Shown piece after piece: positions 35,219-44,630 of a stretch of DNA of 64,000 nt. The notes under the pieces are model-generated. The model made no database searches. It saw only the letters and a program-made list of their open reading frames with translations, and was not told where the DNA came from. How positions within the stretch are numbered: the stretch's first letter is position 1; every line of letters starts with the position of its first letter. The stretch spans positions 1-64,000 of the forward strand of contig JAMPGZ010000010.1 of NCBI GenBank assembly GCA_023663655.1, read 5' to 3'. The translations under genes were made by a program, and so were the position numbers. The DNA comes from Lachnospiraceae bacterium. Its GTDB lineage: Bacteria > Bacteroidota > Bacteroidia > Bacteroidales > Muribaculaceae.

Positions 35219-36013
35219 TTAAAACATTCCCACATTCATGGCAAGCATCCCGAGACAAAGTCCCGCCGAAAGACAACAAGTGAGCACCAGGGCATCGGCA
35301 AAACGGCTGAATGCACATATATAATGCCTATAAAGCATATCGCTGAAGGAATTCAAGAACGGTATTCCGGGAACAAGATACAATATGCTCGTGCCCAAAG
35401 CTATCTCGGGAGTAGTGCCTATTGAAAACAAAATATCGGAACATCCGAGTACCGCCGACGCGAATGAACACAGTATAAATACCACACGCACATCCACATG
35501 ACGTTCAAGCAAGAAAGTCTTTAGCCAATAACCGGCAAGAGTTGCCACTGCCACAATCCCCATCGCTACCGCATCACCTCCAAACAGGCGGCAGAAGGAG
35601 GCATTGGCACAACCTACCAAAAGCAGAACCAGCCACCGGTTGAGACCGTAATCAGCCGAAACTATACGGTCAAACATAAAGCGTGCCGTGGCAAGAGGAA
35701 GTTTACGGTCAGCGATCTTCCAACTTAATTCACTCAATCTTGTATTGAGGGCGAAACTTATAGCAATCGCTTTCACGGCAGTGTTTAGTGTGAGACATTC
35801 CGCCTCATCCCCATTGTCAGACACAGACATCTGAATGTGCCTCGGCATGATTGTCAGCTCCACGTGCTTGCCATAAGCAGCGGCAATGCGGCTCACATTC
35901 TTTTCGATTCTTATGCAAGTAGCGCCGCAACCTGCCATCCATGATACATATTGTGCCAAAAAACGGCCCACATCCCTCGCAGAAGGCTCCACAATGCTAC
36001 AAATCGTCATCAT
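35219..36013 (-). CDS. Split ThrE-type exporter, large subunit (YjjP-like)
   Basis: The 264-residue protein matches the ThrE N-terminal half (DUF1212): a cytoplasmic part (VSWMAGCGATCIRIEKNVSR) and about five membrane helices, ending in LVPGIPFLNSFSDML. I chose ATG 36013 (MMTICSIVEPSARD), which overlaps the end of the 63-residue membrane-protein gene by 17 nt; the longer in-frame start at 36073 would run deep into that gene. It works with the small subunit downstream. Confidence 0.82.
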   Translation of the reverse strand: MMTICSIVEPSARDVGRFLAQYVSWMAGCGATCIRIEKNVSRIAAAYGKHVELTIMPRHIQMSVSDNGDEAECLTLNTAVKAIAISFALNTRLSELSWKIADRKLPLATARFMFDRIVSADYGLNRWLVLLLVGCANASFCRLFGGDAVAMGIVAVATLAGYWLKTFLLERHVDVRVVFILCSFASAVLGCSDILFSIGTTPEIALGTSILYLVPGIPFLNSFSDMLYRHYICAFSRFADALVLTCCLSAGLCLGMLAMNVGMF

Positions 36014-36188
36014 TATAATCATTTTCTTCATCGGGGAGAGGATCTCCCGGTATAAAAAACTCTTCCCGTTCACTTCCTATCTGAAGATAACGATGTCTAT
36101 TATGAAATATGGCATGGAAGAAATGAGCGACTACAACCATCAGGAAAAATCCTACAATCAAACTCCAAATAATAAAAGGTGTTTCCAT
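35997..36188 (-). CDS. Small membrane protein upstream of the split exporter
   Basis: This 63-residue frame encodes one N-terminal membrane helix (FIIWSLIVGFFLMVVVAHFF), a basic stretch and an acidic tail (DPLPDEENDYNDDD). The composition is that of a real membrane protein. Its stop codon overlaps the start of the exporter gene, suggesting translational coupling. I do not recognise the family. It could be a small accessory subunit or merely a leader. Confidence 0.5.
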   Translation of the reverse strand: METPFIIWSLIVGFFLMVVVAHFFHAIFHNRHRYLQIGSEREEFFIPGDPLPDEENDYNDDDL

Positions 36189-36346
36189 AATCTATCCATT
36201 TTTTAATCTGACCGCGAAATTATATCTTATATAACACTTCACACACCCATTTTTATGGAAAGAATCGATAGAAACTATAGCCAAATCCGCTCGTCAACAA
36301 TACAAAATTCCCACATTGCCCACTGTCAAAATCAAGGTATAAGAAA

Positions 36347-36382
36347 ATAGAGCCGGCACCATAATGCAGGAGCCGGCTCTAT
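36347..36382 (-). terminator. Terminator of the arabinose operon
   Basis: On the minus strand ATAGAGCCGGC pairs with GCCGGCTCTAT over 11 bp and is followed by TTTTCTTATA, 45 bp after the araB stop codon. Confidence 0.75.
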
Positions 36383-36426
36383 AAATCAATCAATCTCTTA
36401 TTAAAGTCTGAAAAATATTCTCTCGG

Positions 36427-38037
36427 TTATTTTTTATATTTTACAGCCGCTTTTTCTACCGGAAGAGCTTCAAGATAATTCTTTACATACTCATCAAAAC
36501 CGGCAACCTCTTCCGATGTAGGCGATATGCTGATTCCTTCATTGCCATCAAACACATTCTTATCAAGATAATCAGCAAGGCTACGATCATCGTCATTGTT
36601 GACAAGATAACCGGCAAGAAGAGCCATACCCCATGCACCGCCTTCACCGGCAGTTTCCATGACAGAGATGGGCGAATTGAGTGCGGCAGCCAAAATGCGT
36701 TGGCTCACTCCTGGAGTCTTGAACAGACCGCCATGACCGGTTATGCGATCGACCTTAATCTTCTCATCGTTGAACAGTATGTCATTGCCTATCTTAAGAC
36801 AAACCACGGCTGCATTCAGATTGGCTCGCATGAAGTTTGCCAGATTAAATCGGTTAGACATCGAACGAACGAACAACGGACGTCCTTCCGACAATCCTGT
36901 TATAGGTTCGCCCGAAAAGTAGTTGTACGACACAAGCCCACCACAGTCGGCATCGCCTTTAAGAGCGTGGTTGTAAAGCTTTCCGTAGATCTCATTAATA
37001 TCGACTTCCACCCCAAGCAGCTCGGTGTACTCGCGGAACAATCCCACCCATGCGTTGAGATCCGACGTACAGTTATTACAATGCACCATAGCGACAAGGC
37101 TGCCATCGGGCGTTGTGACCATGTCGATCATCTCGTAAGGCTTCGAAAGCTCTTTCTCAAGCACAATCATCGAGAAGGAAGAAGTTCCCGCCGACACATT
37201 GCCGGTGCGTTGCTTCACGGCATTTGTAGCGACCATACCGGTTCCGGCATCACCTTCGGGCGGACATAGCGGCACTCCGGCTTTCAATGTGCCGGAAATG
37301 TCAAGCCGATGGGCACCCTCTTCTGTCAAAGAGCCTGCTTCCTCTCCCGCCAAAAGGATCTTGGGCAAAATCTCTTCCAAACGATAAGGAAGATTTCTTT
37401 GAGCCAAGATATTGTCAAACTTATCAACCATGCTGACCGAGTAATTTTTTGTCTCGGGATCAACAGGTATCATGCCTGAGCCGTCGCCGACACCGATGAC
37501 CTTACGCCCTGTCAGGCTCCAGTGTATATATCCTGCCAAAGTTGTCAGATATGCTATATCTTTCACATGCTCCTCATCATTGAGAATCGCTTGATAAAGA
37601 TGTGAAATGCTCCAACGCAAGGGGATATTGTAATTGAACAGCTCTGATAATTCAGCCGCTGCCTGAGCCGTATTGGTATTTCGCCAAGTACGGAACGGCG
37701 CCAACAGATTATCATTCTTGTCGAAAGGCATATAGCCGTGCATCATGGCACTTATGCCAATGGCAGCAAGACCGGTGATATCGCAATCATACTGCTTCTT
37801 GACTTTCTCTCGCAAATCACGGTAGCAGTCCTGCAACCCAAACCATATCGCCTCGATGCTGTAAGTCCACAGTCCATTGACCAACTGATTTTCCCACTCA
37901 TGGCTGCCTTGCGCTATGGGGTTGTTATCAGGGTCAATCAATACTGCCTTGATTCGGGTAGAGCCAAACTCTATACCGAGTATGGCTTTACCCTCTTCTA
38001 TTATATTTTTTGCCTTTTCTTCCATCACGGCTATCAT
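36427..38037 (-). CDS. araB: FGGY-family sugar kinase, probable L-ribulokinase
   Basis: The 536-residue protein has the FGGY kinase N-domain (ILGIEFGSTRIKAVLID) and C-domain (DRITGHGGLFKTPGVSQRIL, METAGEGGAWGMALLAGY). By sequence it looks close to xylulokinases, but its 4-nt overlap (ATGA) with araA and its place beside araD make ribulokinase the likely activity: L-ribulose to L-ribulose-5-phosphate. Similar xylulokinase-like AraB proteins serve arabinose use in Bacteroides. A start at the ATG four codons on (MEEKAKN) is also possible. Confidence 0.85.
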   Translation of the reverse strand: MIAVMEEKAKNIIEEGKAILGIEFGSTRIKAVLIDPDNNPIAQGSHEWENQLVNGLWTYSIEAIWFGLQDCYRDLREKVKKQYDCDITGLAAIGISAMMHGYMPFDKNDNLLAPFRTWRNTNTAQAAAELSELFNYNIPLRWSISHLYQAILNDEEHVKDIAYLTTLAGYIHWSLTGRKVIGVGDGSGMIPVDPETKNYSVSMVDKFDNILAQRNLPYRLEEILPKILLAGEEAGSLTEEGAHRLDISGTLKAGVPLCPPEGDAGTGMVATNAVKQRTGNVSAGTSSFSMIVLEKELSKPYEMIDMVTTPDGSLVAMVHCNNCTSDLNAWVGLFREYTELLGVEVDINEIYGKLYNHALKGDADCGGLVSYNYFSGEPITGLSEGRPLFVRSMSNRFNLANFMRANLNAAVVCLKIGNDILFNDEKIKVDRITGHGGLFKTPGVSQRILAAALNSPISVMETAGEGGAWGMALLAGYLVNNDDDRSLADYLDKNVFDGNEGISISPTSEEVAGFDEYVKNYLEALPVEKAAVKYKK

Positions 38038-39566
38038 TTAAGACTCTTATTGAGCATATAGTAGACCTCGTTCCAGCGTAAACGGTCCTTGATATCAGGG
38101 ATGGTAGTGTCGGCATTTATGTGAATCATCTCTATGCCTGCCATTTCCGCATAGTCTTCCCAATACTCGGGAGTGAGCACATAGGAGAAGCAAGAGTGGT
38201 GGGTACCTCCTGCCAAAATCCATGCTGCAGCGCCTACTTCAAAATTAGGCTGCGGAATCCACAGTGCTGAAGCTACCGGCAGTTTAGGCATTGGCTTGGG
38301 TGATATACAATTAACATCGTTGACTATCAAGCGGAAACGATTGCCCATATCGACTACAGTGGCGGTAATGCCGGGCTCGGGACGCGAAGTGAATACCAAT
38401 CGGGCTGTCAAGCTCTTACGAATGCCTATTCCTAAGAAATGAACCTCAAGACGGGGCTTTTCCTCGGCGGAAATCAACGGGCACACCTCAAGCATGTGGG
38501 ATTGCAGCAACGAGCTGTCCTTGCCATTGAAATTGATGGTGTAATCCTCAAGGAATGAGCAAGCCTTACCCTCCGACATCATCCACACCGTACGGTAAAG
38601 AGCAGCGCTCTTCCAGTCACCTTCCGCGCCAAATCCGTAGCCTTCAGCCATAAGACGCTGAGAAGCAAGTCCTGGTATCTGATCGAAACCTACAAACTTA
38701 GGATCATTGACATCGGCAGTGCCAAGGTCATCAAAATTGGTAGTGAATCCTTTGGCGCCTTTAGCCTTCAGAATGGCTCGCAAAGCCAATTCCGCAGCAG
38801 CGGCATTCCATATTTTCTTATATCCTTCCGATTCGGGATTCTTAAGTTCCTCGTCAACGATATACTCCTGAAAATAAGTGCTGACTAACGATGCCACATC
38901 CTCATCCTTCACTTTTTTGTAATATTCCATCAGTTCGCTTACGGGGCAGTAATCCACATGATAGCCCAATCGCATTTCAGCTTCAACCTTGTCGCCGTCG
39001 GTTACAGCCACATTGTTCATCTGATCTCCAAAACGGATGATAAGCATATCCTGAGCATCAGCCCATGCCGCTGCGACACGTTCCCACACAGCAATCTTCT
39101 TCTGTGCTTCAGGATCGGTCCAATGCCCCACAACCACCTTGCGGTTTATACGCATACGGCTCACGATATGACCAAACTCACGGTCACCATGAGCGCTCTG
39201 GTTCAGATTCATGAAGTCCATGTCGATCTCGTTCCATGGAATCTCAGCATTAAACTGAGTGTGGAAGTGCAGCATGGGCTTGTTGAGAATCTGCAGACCA
39301 TGAATCCACATTTTAGCAGGAGAGAAAGTGTGCATCCAAGTGATAACACCGGCACATCGCGGGTCATTGTTGGCTGCACGCATTATATTGCTAACCTCAT
39401 TTGATGAGTTGGCTGTGCCTTTGTAAACAACTTTTATAGGAAGATTGCCTGAACGATTCAGTCCATCGACCATTTCTTTTGAATGTGAGTCTACTTTGAC
39501 AACAGCATCGCCGCCATAAAGAAGTTGGGCGCCTGTCACCCACCAGATTTCATAGTTATCGTACAT
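38034..39566 (-). CDS. araA: L-arabinose isomerase
   Basis: The 510-residue protein is a full-length AraA, which converts L-arabinose to L-ribulose with a divalent metal. Conserved active-site positions are present: E315 (GAEGDWKSAAL), E340 (SFLEDYTINF), H357 (LQSHMLEVCP) and the C-terminal GTHHSCFS His. The start is close to that of other AraA proteins (YEIWWVTGAQLLYG). It overlaps araB by 4 nt. Confidence 0.95.
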   Translation of the reverse strand: MYDNYEIWWVTGAQLLYGGDAVVKVDSHSKEMVDGLNRSGNLPIKVVYKGTANSSNEVSNIMRAANNDPRCAGVITWMHTFSPAKMWIHGLQILNKPMLHFHTQFNAEIPWNEIDMDFMNLNQSAHGDREFGHIVSRMRINRKVVVGHWTDPEAQKKIAVWERVAAAWADAQDMLIIRFGDQMNNVAVTDGDKVEAEMRLGYHVDYCPVSELMEYYKKVKDEDVASLVSTYFQEYIVDEELKNPESEGYKKIWNAAAAELALRAILKAKGAKGFTTNFDDLGTADVNDPKFVGFDQIPGLASQRLMAEGYGFGAEGDWKSAALYRTVWMMSEGKACSFLEDYTINFNGKDSSLLQSHMLEVCPLISAEEKPRLEVHFLGIGIRKSLTARLVFTSRPEPGITATVVDMGNRFRLIVNDVNCISPKPMPKLPVASALWIPQPNFEVGAAAWILAGGTHHSCFSYVLTPEYWEDYAEMAGIEMIHINADTTIPDIKDRLRWNEVYYMLNKSLK

Positions 39567-39730
39567 ATTCTAAATTTTTGAATTTTATATTTTAAATTGA
39601 TAAGCTTGCTTTTTATAGCACACAACGCGGCAAGCCACACTATGTGCTAATATATTAACGTATTAAGTGCCCTGAATATTGAATTAAAAAACTTGAACGG
39701 TAATTAAAAATTCATTACCTGGATTCAACA

Positions 39731-40420
39731 TTATTTCTGACCATAGTAGGCATCAGGACCATGCTTGCGGCTGAAATGCTTCTCAACCAAAAGTTGATTC
39801 ATGGTCAACTGCGGATTAACCGACAGCGCGATTGAAGCCATCTTGGCTACCTGCTCCAGCACGACTGCATTATGCACAGCCTCGTGCGGCGTGGCGCCCC
39901 AGGTGAAAGGACCGTGATTCTTGACAAGCACTCCCGGTGTATGCACCGGATTGATATCCTTGAAAGTCTCGACAATCACATTGCCTGTTTCAAGCTCATA
40001 GTCACCCTTCACTTCTCGCTCACTCATGTCCCTGCTGCATGGAACAGCATCATGGAAATAATCGGCATGGGTAGTGCCGATATTGGGTATCGCCCTACCT
40101 GCCTGAGCCCAGGCGGTAGCATAGGTAGAATGAGTATGCACCACCCCGCCTATTTCAGGGAAAGAACGATATAAAACTAGATGTGTGGGAGTATCGGACG
40201 ACGGACGTAAATTTCCTTCCACCACATCTCCGGTGAGTAAATCCACGACTACCATATCCTCAGGTTTCATGTTATCGTAACTTACGCCCGAAGGCTTAAT
40301 CACAACCAAACCCTTCTCACGGTCTATGCCCGACACATTGCCCCAGGTAAATATCACCATACCATGAGCGACAAGTTCGAGGTTGGCTTTGCACACCTCT
40401 TCTTTTAGTTTCTCTAACAT
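39731..40420 (-). CDS. araD: L-ribulose-5-phosphate 4-epimerase
   Basis: The 229-residue class II aldolase-family protein has the zinc ligands H95 and H97 ([12 protein letters not shown]) and the third His in [10 protein letters not shown], plus [10 protein letters not shown] and IKPSGVSYD for phosphate and substrate binding. It converts L-ribulose-5-phosphate to D-xylulose-5-phosphate, the last step of arabinose entry into the pentose-phosphate pathway. It lies between the regulator and araA genes in the same operon. Confidence 0.95.
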   Translation of the reverse strand: MLEKLKEEVCKANLELVAHGMVIFTWGNVSGIDREKGLVVIKPSGVSYDNMKPEDMVVVDLLTGDVVEGNLRPSSDTPTHLVLYRSFPEIGGVVHTHSTYATAWAQAGRAIPNIGTTHADYFHDAVPCSRDMSEREVKGDYELETGNVIVETFKDINPVHTPGVLVKNHGPFTWGATPHEAVHNAVVLEQVAKMASIALSVNPQLTMNQLLVEKHFSRKHGPDAYYGQK

Positions 40421-40516
40421 TTATGTAAATCAGTAATAATTATTAACAATTAGTATTCAATCGTTGGAGATCGGGCATGAACAGATTAACAACGTCAAAG
40501 CCCATCAACAATATTT

Positions 40517-41188
40517 TCAATTAATATTTTCTCTACGGCGGTAGCGGTATAGAACAGCTCCACGCTTAGATGTGCGCTTATCGATATAATCGGTTGGCTC
40601 TATATCCTCATTCACCGAGATACACTTTCTGAAATTACGTTTGTCAAGCACTTTGCCTGTAACGGTTTCAACCAGTGTCTGAAGTTGCGTAAGTGTAAAC
40701 AATTCGGGCAGCATATTGAATGCCAACGAAGCCGACATTATTTTCTCACGTATCACAGCGACAGACTCACGAATCATGTCTTTGTGGTCAAAGCCCATCT
40801 CAGGGAGCGCATCGACATCGACCCATCGGGCATTATGACGCTCCAAAACGGAATGGTCGATATTCTGATAGTTGATCAAAGCGTAATAAGCCACCGACAC
40901 AACCCGCGCACCGGGATCACGGTCAACCTCGCCGAAAGCTCTCAACTGGCACACATATACATCGCTTAGCCCCGACAGATCAAATAGAATTCTGGCGGCA
41001 GCATCGTCAAGACTTTCCCGAGCACCGACAAATCCTCCTATAAGCGACCACTTGCCAAGTTCAGGCTCAAAGTCACGGTGTACGAGCAAAACTTTCAATC
41101 TCTTATCCACCACCGTAAAAATAACGCAGTCGACCGCAACGAAAAATTGCGAAAGATGTGAATAATAAATTGACCGTTCTATTGTCAT
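40517..41188 (-). CDS. araR: Nudix-related arabinose regulator AraR
   Basis: The 223-residue protein combines a Nudix-like domain (VLLVHRDFEPELGKWSLIGG, then FVGARESLDDAAARILFDLS) with a C-terminal winged helix (LPELFTLTQLQTLVETV, LDKRNFRKCI). This is the NrtR-like layout of the Bacteroides AraR, known to control arabinose genes and to respond to L-arabinose. The Nudix box departs from the catalytic consensus, as expected for a regulator. ATG 41188 (MTIERSIYYSH) is chosen. Its place inside an ara operon supports the call, and a candidate operator is at 44290-44308. Confidence 0.88.
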   Translation of the reverse strand: MTIERSIYYSHLSQFFVAVDCVIFTVVDKRLKVLLVHRDFEPELGKWSLIGGFVGARESLDDAAARILFDLSGLSDVYVCQLRAFGEVDRDPGARVVSVAYYALINYQNIDHSVLERHNARWVDVDALPEMGFDHKDMIRESVAVIREKIMSASLAFNMLPELFTLTQLQTLVETVTGKVLDKRNFRKCISVNEDIEPTDYIDKRTSKRGAVLYRYRRRENIN

Positions 41189-41335
41189 TGTTTTTGTAAC
41201 GTATTCTATTATAATCAGCACCCAACCCGTACAATGCCGAGGGATCCGTTTTGCAATATCAGACGTTTAACGCAACCGTATAAATGCAAAACGGCTCCCA
41301 TCATTGACAAAGTACGATAATGCTCATCATTTTAA

Positions 41336-43030
41336 TTACCAGAAATAGATGTAGAATGCCACGGTAATTCCCAAGATTACAATCGTGTGGAACAGATCCC
41401 AGCCATTCCAGCTCTGCCGTGTCGCAAGTCGCTGCTCAGGTGTTGAAGTTCCAAACACAAGACCGCGTATCTTCTCTTCATCGGGAGCTTTTGTGCAAAG
41501 CGACACCAACAGCACGACCACAAGACAGAACACCAGCATCCATCCACAGAAAAATAACCAGTTCTCATCAAAGAACACTTTCTGGAACAAGCTCGCATCG
41601 GGATTGGATCCGGCGGCAATACCTTGACTTGTATAGTAAATTTTGGCACCAAGACGTGTCAATCCCACAACAAGACCGGCTATCAATCCCCACATACCGC
41701 CTTTGGCTGTAGTGCGTTTCCAAAGTATTCCCATCAAAAACGCAGCGGCGATACCCGGAGCGAGCACCGACTGGACATCCTGCAAATAGAGGTAAAGCAC
41801 GTCACCAACGCTTCGCATAACCGGAATCCATAATATACCTAAGGTCACAATAACCACTGTCGCGATCTGACCGATTCTAACAAGTTTCTTAGGATCAGTG
41901 TTCGGACGGAAACGCTGATAGAAGTCAATGGTGAAGAGCGCAGCCGAAGAGTTGAAGAGCGATGCAAGCGAACTCATCAGAGCCGCAAGAATACCGCACA
42001 CAATAAGACCTTTGACACCGGCAGGAAGCAATTTAGCGACCAAGGTTGGAAAAGCGGCATCACTGTTGGGCATCCCCGATTCAGTCAACGGCAGGAATGA
42101 CCCGGTCTGCTGATGAAGCGCAAAAGCTATCATTCCGGGAATGAGGAACAAGAATACCGGCAACAACTTCAAGTAAGCGCCAAATATAGTGCCTCGGCGC
42201 GATTCACGCTCGTTTCGTCCCGACAACACTCGCTGCACAATAAACTGGTCGGTACACCAATACCAGAAGCCTATCACGGCTGAACCTATCAAAGCCCCCG
42301 CCCACGGGAAGTCAGGATCGCTGTTGGAGTGCATGAGACTGGTCATATAACCCTGCTCTCCATTGCGTGTCACCTCACCGCATATCTGCATCATATTCTC
42401 CCATCCGCCAAGCTCTTTAAGACCAAGCCAAAGAATAATAGCCGAGCCGAGCAACAGAATAGGAGTCTGGAGCACCGAGGTATAAAGCACCGATTTCATA
42501 CCTCCTACTATAGTGTATAGGGCTGTGATAAGCACAAGTCCCACTGCAGCGATCCAAAAGAAATCTATGCCCCACAATTCATCAATACCAAATACCTGCT
42601 GGAACACGAGACCTCCGGCATAAACCGTAACAGCCACTTTAGTGAGCACATACGAGATCAAGGAAATCACCGACAAGATAGTACGCGAAGCCGGATTATA
42701 TCTGCGTTCCAAAAATTCAGGCATGGTTATTACCATCGAGCGAGAATAGAACGGCACGAAAACCCAACCGAGAATAAGGATCATCCAGCCCTGGATCTCC
42801 CAATGAGCCATAGCCATACCGCTCGAAGCTCCCGAGCCGGCAAGACCGATAAGATGTTCAGACCCGATATTAGAAGCGAAAATAGATGCGCCTATGGCTA
42901 TCCATGTAGCATCCTTACCTCCAAGAAAATAATCGGAGGCATTGTTCTGCTTCTGACGCATCACCCACAATATGATGGCGATCAATGCCAGAGCGAACAG
43001 AAAAATGACTAACCAGTCTAATAATTGCAT
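41336..43030 (-). CDS. Sodium/sugar symporter (SGLT family)
   Basis: The 564-residue protein has about 14 membrane helices and SGLT signatures: ASNIGSEHLIGLAGSGASSG in the first helices, MPEFLERRYNPASRTIL, ALYTIVGGMKSVLYT and SSLASLFNSSAALFTIDFYQ. It takes up a sugar with Na+; position in the arabinose operon makes L-arabinose (or galactose) the likely substrate. It lies 20 bp after galM and 147 bp before araR. Confidence 0.92.
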   Translation of the reverse strand: MQLLDWLVIFLFALALIAIILWVMRQKQNNASDYFLGGKDATWIAIGASIFASNIGSEHLIGLAGSGASSGMAMAHWEIQGWMILILGWVFVPFYSRSMVITMPEFLERRYNPASRTILSVISLISYVLTKVAVTVYAGGLVFQQVFGIDELWGIDFFWIAAVGLVLITALYTIVGGMKSVLYTSVLQTPILLLGSAIILWLGLKELGGWENMMQICGEVTRNGEQGYMTSLMHSNSDPDFPWAGALIGSAVIGFWYWCTDQFIVQRVLSGRNERESRRGTIFGAYLKLLPVFLFLIPGMIAFALHQQTGSFLPLTESGMPNSDAAFPTLVAKLLPAGVKGLIVCGILAALMSSLASLFNSSAALFTIDFYQRFRPNTDPKKLVRIGQIATVVIVTLGILWIPVMRSVGDVLYLYLQDVQSVLAPGIAAAFLMGILWKRTTAKGGMWGLIAGLVVGLTRLGAKIYYTSQGIAAGSNPDASLFQKVFFDENWLFFCGWMLVFCLVVVLLVSLCTKAPDEEKIRGLVFGTSTPEQRLATRQSWNGWDLFHTIVILGITVAFYIYFW

Positions 43031-43050
43031 GATATTAGTTGTTTAAAGAA

Positions 43051-44208
43051 TTATTTTACCGAAAATTTATAGACACAGTGTGAGTTATAAGTTTCACCCG
43101 GATTCAACACCACCGAGGGCCATTCGGGTTTGTTGGGCGAGTCAGGATAATGCTGCGTCTCAAGACACATACCGGCGTGCTGATTGTAGGCTATGCCTTT
43201 CTTTCCGCTGACAGTGCCGTCAAGGAAGTTACCGGTGTAAACCTGCACACCGGGTTCGTTAGTAAACATCTCAAGCTGAATGCCTGTAGAGGGGCTGTAG
43301 AGACTTGCCGAGACCTTGTTGATATCTCCATTGGTGCCGAGCACAAAATTATGGTCATAACCATTGGCATTCTTTATCTGTTCATTGCTGAAATCCTTGA
43401 TATACTGTCCCACTTGCATAGGCTGATTGAAATCAAAAGGAGTGCCTGCCACCGACATGAATGTGCCGTCGGTCATATAGGTAGAGTCAACCGGAGTGAT
43501 ATATTCAGCGTTTACCATCAGCTCATTGTCGGTAATCGGCTTGACCGGATCCCCGTTAAGGTTAAAGTAAGCATGATTGGTCATATTGATAATGGTAGGC
43601 TTATCAGTAGTGGCGCTGTAAGTTATATCCAGTGAGTTGTCGTTCTTAAGCGTATAAGTCACTGTAGCCTTGACGTTACCGGGAAATCCGTTGTCACCAT
43701 CAGGCGAATCAATGGCAAGCACCAAAGTCGAATCATTTGGCTGATCGGCATCATAGACACGGTATTGCCATCCAAGATCCCCCATCTCGCCTCCGCCATG
43801 CAGACAGTGTCCGAAATTATTCCGGGGCAATTGGACAGTATCAGCGCCGAGCACGAACTGTCCTTGATTTATACGGTTGGCATAACGGCCTACCGAGGCA
43901 CCGAAGTCAGTAAGATTATTAGCCGGAAAATAAGCCTGAACACTATCGAGTCCGAGAACCACATCACGGAGATTGCCGTCACGGTCAGGAACCATAAGCG
44001 AAACGAGCCTGCCACCGAAATTTGTGACACAAGCCTCCATGCCGTTGGCATTAGTCAGCACATACAAGGCGGTTGAATCGCCATTAAATTCCGCTTTGAA
44101 ATTGGCAGGGTCAAGACCCGATTTAATTTCCTGCACTTCTCCGCCACAACTGCTCATTGTCGTCATAAGCACGCTTCCCATGGCTGCAAGAGATAAAAGT
44201 TTTTTCAT
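43051..44208 (-). CDS. galM: Aldose 1-epimerase, lipoprotein
   Basis: The 385-residue protein has a lipoprotein signal (MKKLLSLAAMGSVLMTTMSSC) and the full GalM fold: VGRYANRINQGQF, FGHCLHGGGEMGDLGWQ, INMTNHAYFNLNG (catalytic His) and the closing VVLNPGETYNSHCVYKF with the likely Glu base upstream. It interconverts anomers of the incoming sugar. ATG 44208 is chosen because it gives the lipoprotein signal; the longer open frame back to 44313 covers the promoter and operator. It is the first gene of the arabinose operon. Confidence 0.92.
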   Translation of the reverse strand: MKKLLSLAAMGSVLMTTMSSCGGEVQEIKSGLDPANFKAEFNGDSTALYVLTNANGMEACVTNFGGRLVSLMVPDRDGNLRDVVLGLDSVQAYFPANNLTDFGASVGRYANRINQGQFVLGADTVQLPRNNFGHCLHGGGEMGDLGWQYRVYDADQPNDSTLVLAIDSPDGDNGFPGNVKATVTYTLKNDNSLDITYSATTDKPTIINMTNHAYFNLNGDPVKPITDNELMVNAEYITPVDSTYMTDGTFMSVAGTPFDFNQPMQVGQYIKDFSNEQIKNANGYDHNFVLGTNGDINKVSASLYSPSTGIQLEMFTNEPGVQVYTGNFLDGTVSGKKGIAYNQHAGMCLETQHYPDSPNKPEWPSVVLNPGETYNSHCVYKFSVK

Positions 44209-44289
44209 TTGATGTAAGGATTTTAGGCAGTCCGCGACTATCATTTTAGCGACAATGCGAACCTCTGGGTTAGTTTTGGGTGTAAAATT

Positions 44290-44308
44290 AACACTTATCA
44301 GAAGTGTT
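44290..44308. promoter_or_regulatory. Candidate AraR operator
   Basis: AACACTT-ATCAG-AAGTGTT is a perfect 7-5-7 inverted repeat placed over the predicted transcription start of the galM-ara operon. The position suits repression. I saw no second copy before araR, araD or araA. Confidence 0.5.
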
Positions 44309-44310
44309 TC

Positions 44311-44318
44311 CAAATTTA
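44311..44318 (-). promoter_or_regulatory. -7 promoter box of the arabinose operon
   Basis: The minus strand reads TAAATTTG, an exact TAnnTTTG match, giving a leader of about 95 nt before galM. Confidence 0.55.
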
Positions 44319-44594
44319 AATGTATGTTTTACAACACATTTTCAGCCACATCACCCTAAAAATCCGGCACAGATCAGATGAAATCAACACAAAGAAAGCC
44401 TCTGACACATGACGGACTATGAAATTTCCATACAAACCAGTCCGAACCCTCATACAAATCAAAATATAAAAAGCGTTGCTCACTCAGGCACTTTCAGCAT
44501 CCCAATGCACCGATGCACCGGCAATATCGTGACTTTATGCTTAGCAAAGCCATTAATTATGTCACTTTTATTTTACGATATTTAATTAATTGTG

Positions 44595-44602
44595 TATATT
44601 TG
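44595..44602 (+). promoter_or_regulatory. -7 promoter box of serC-serA
   Basis: TATATTTG lies 28 nt before the serC ATG. It is an exact match to the consensus. Confidence 0.6.
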
Positions 44603-44630
44603 CAGCCTAACTCTTAATAATTAAACCAAA

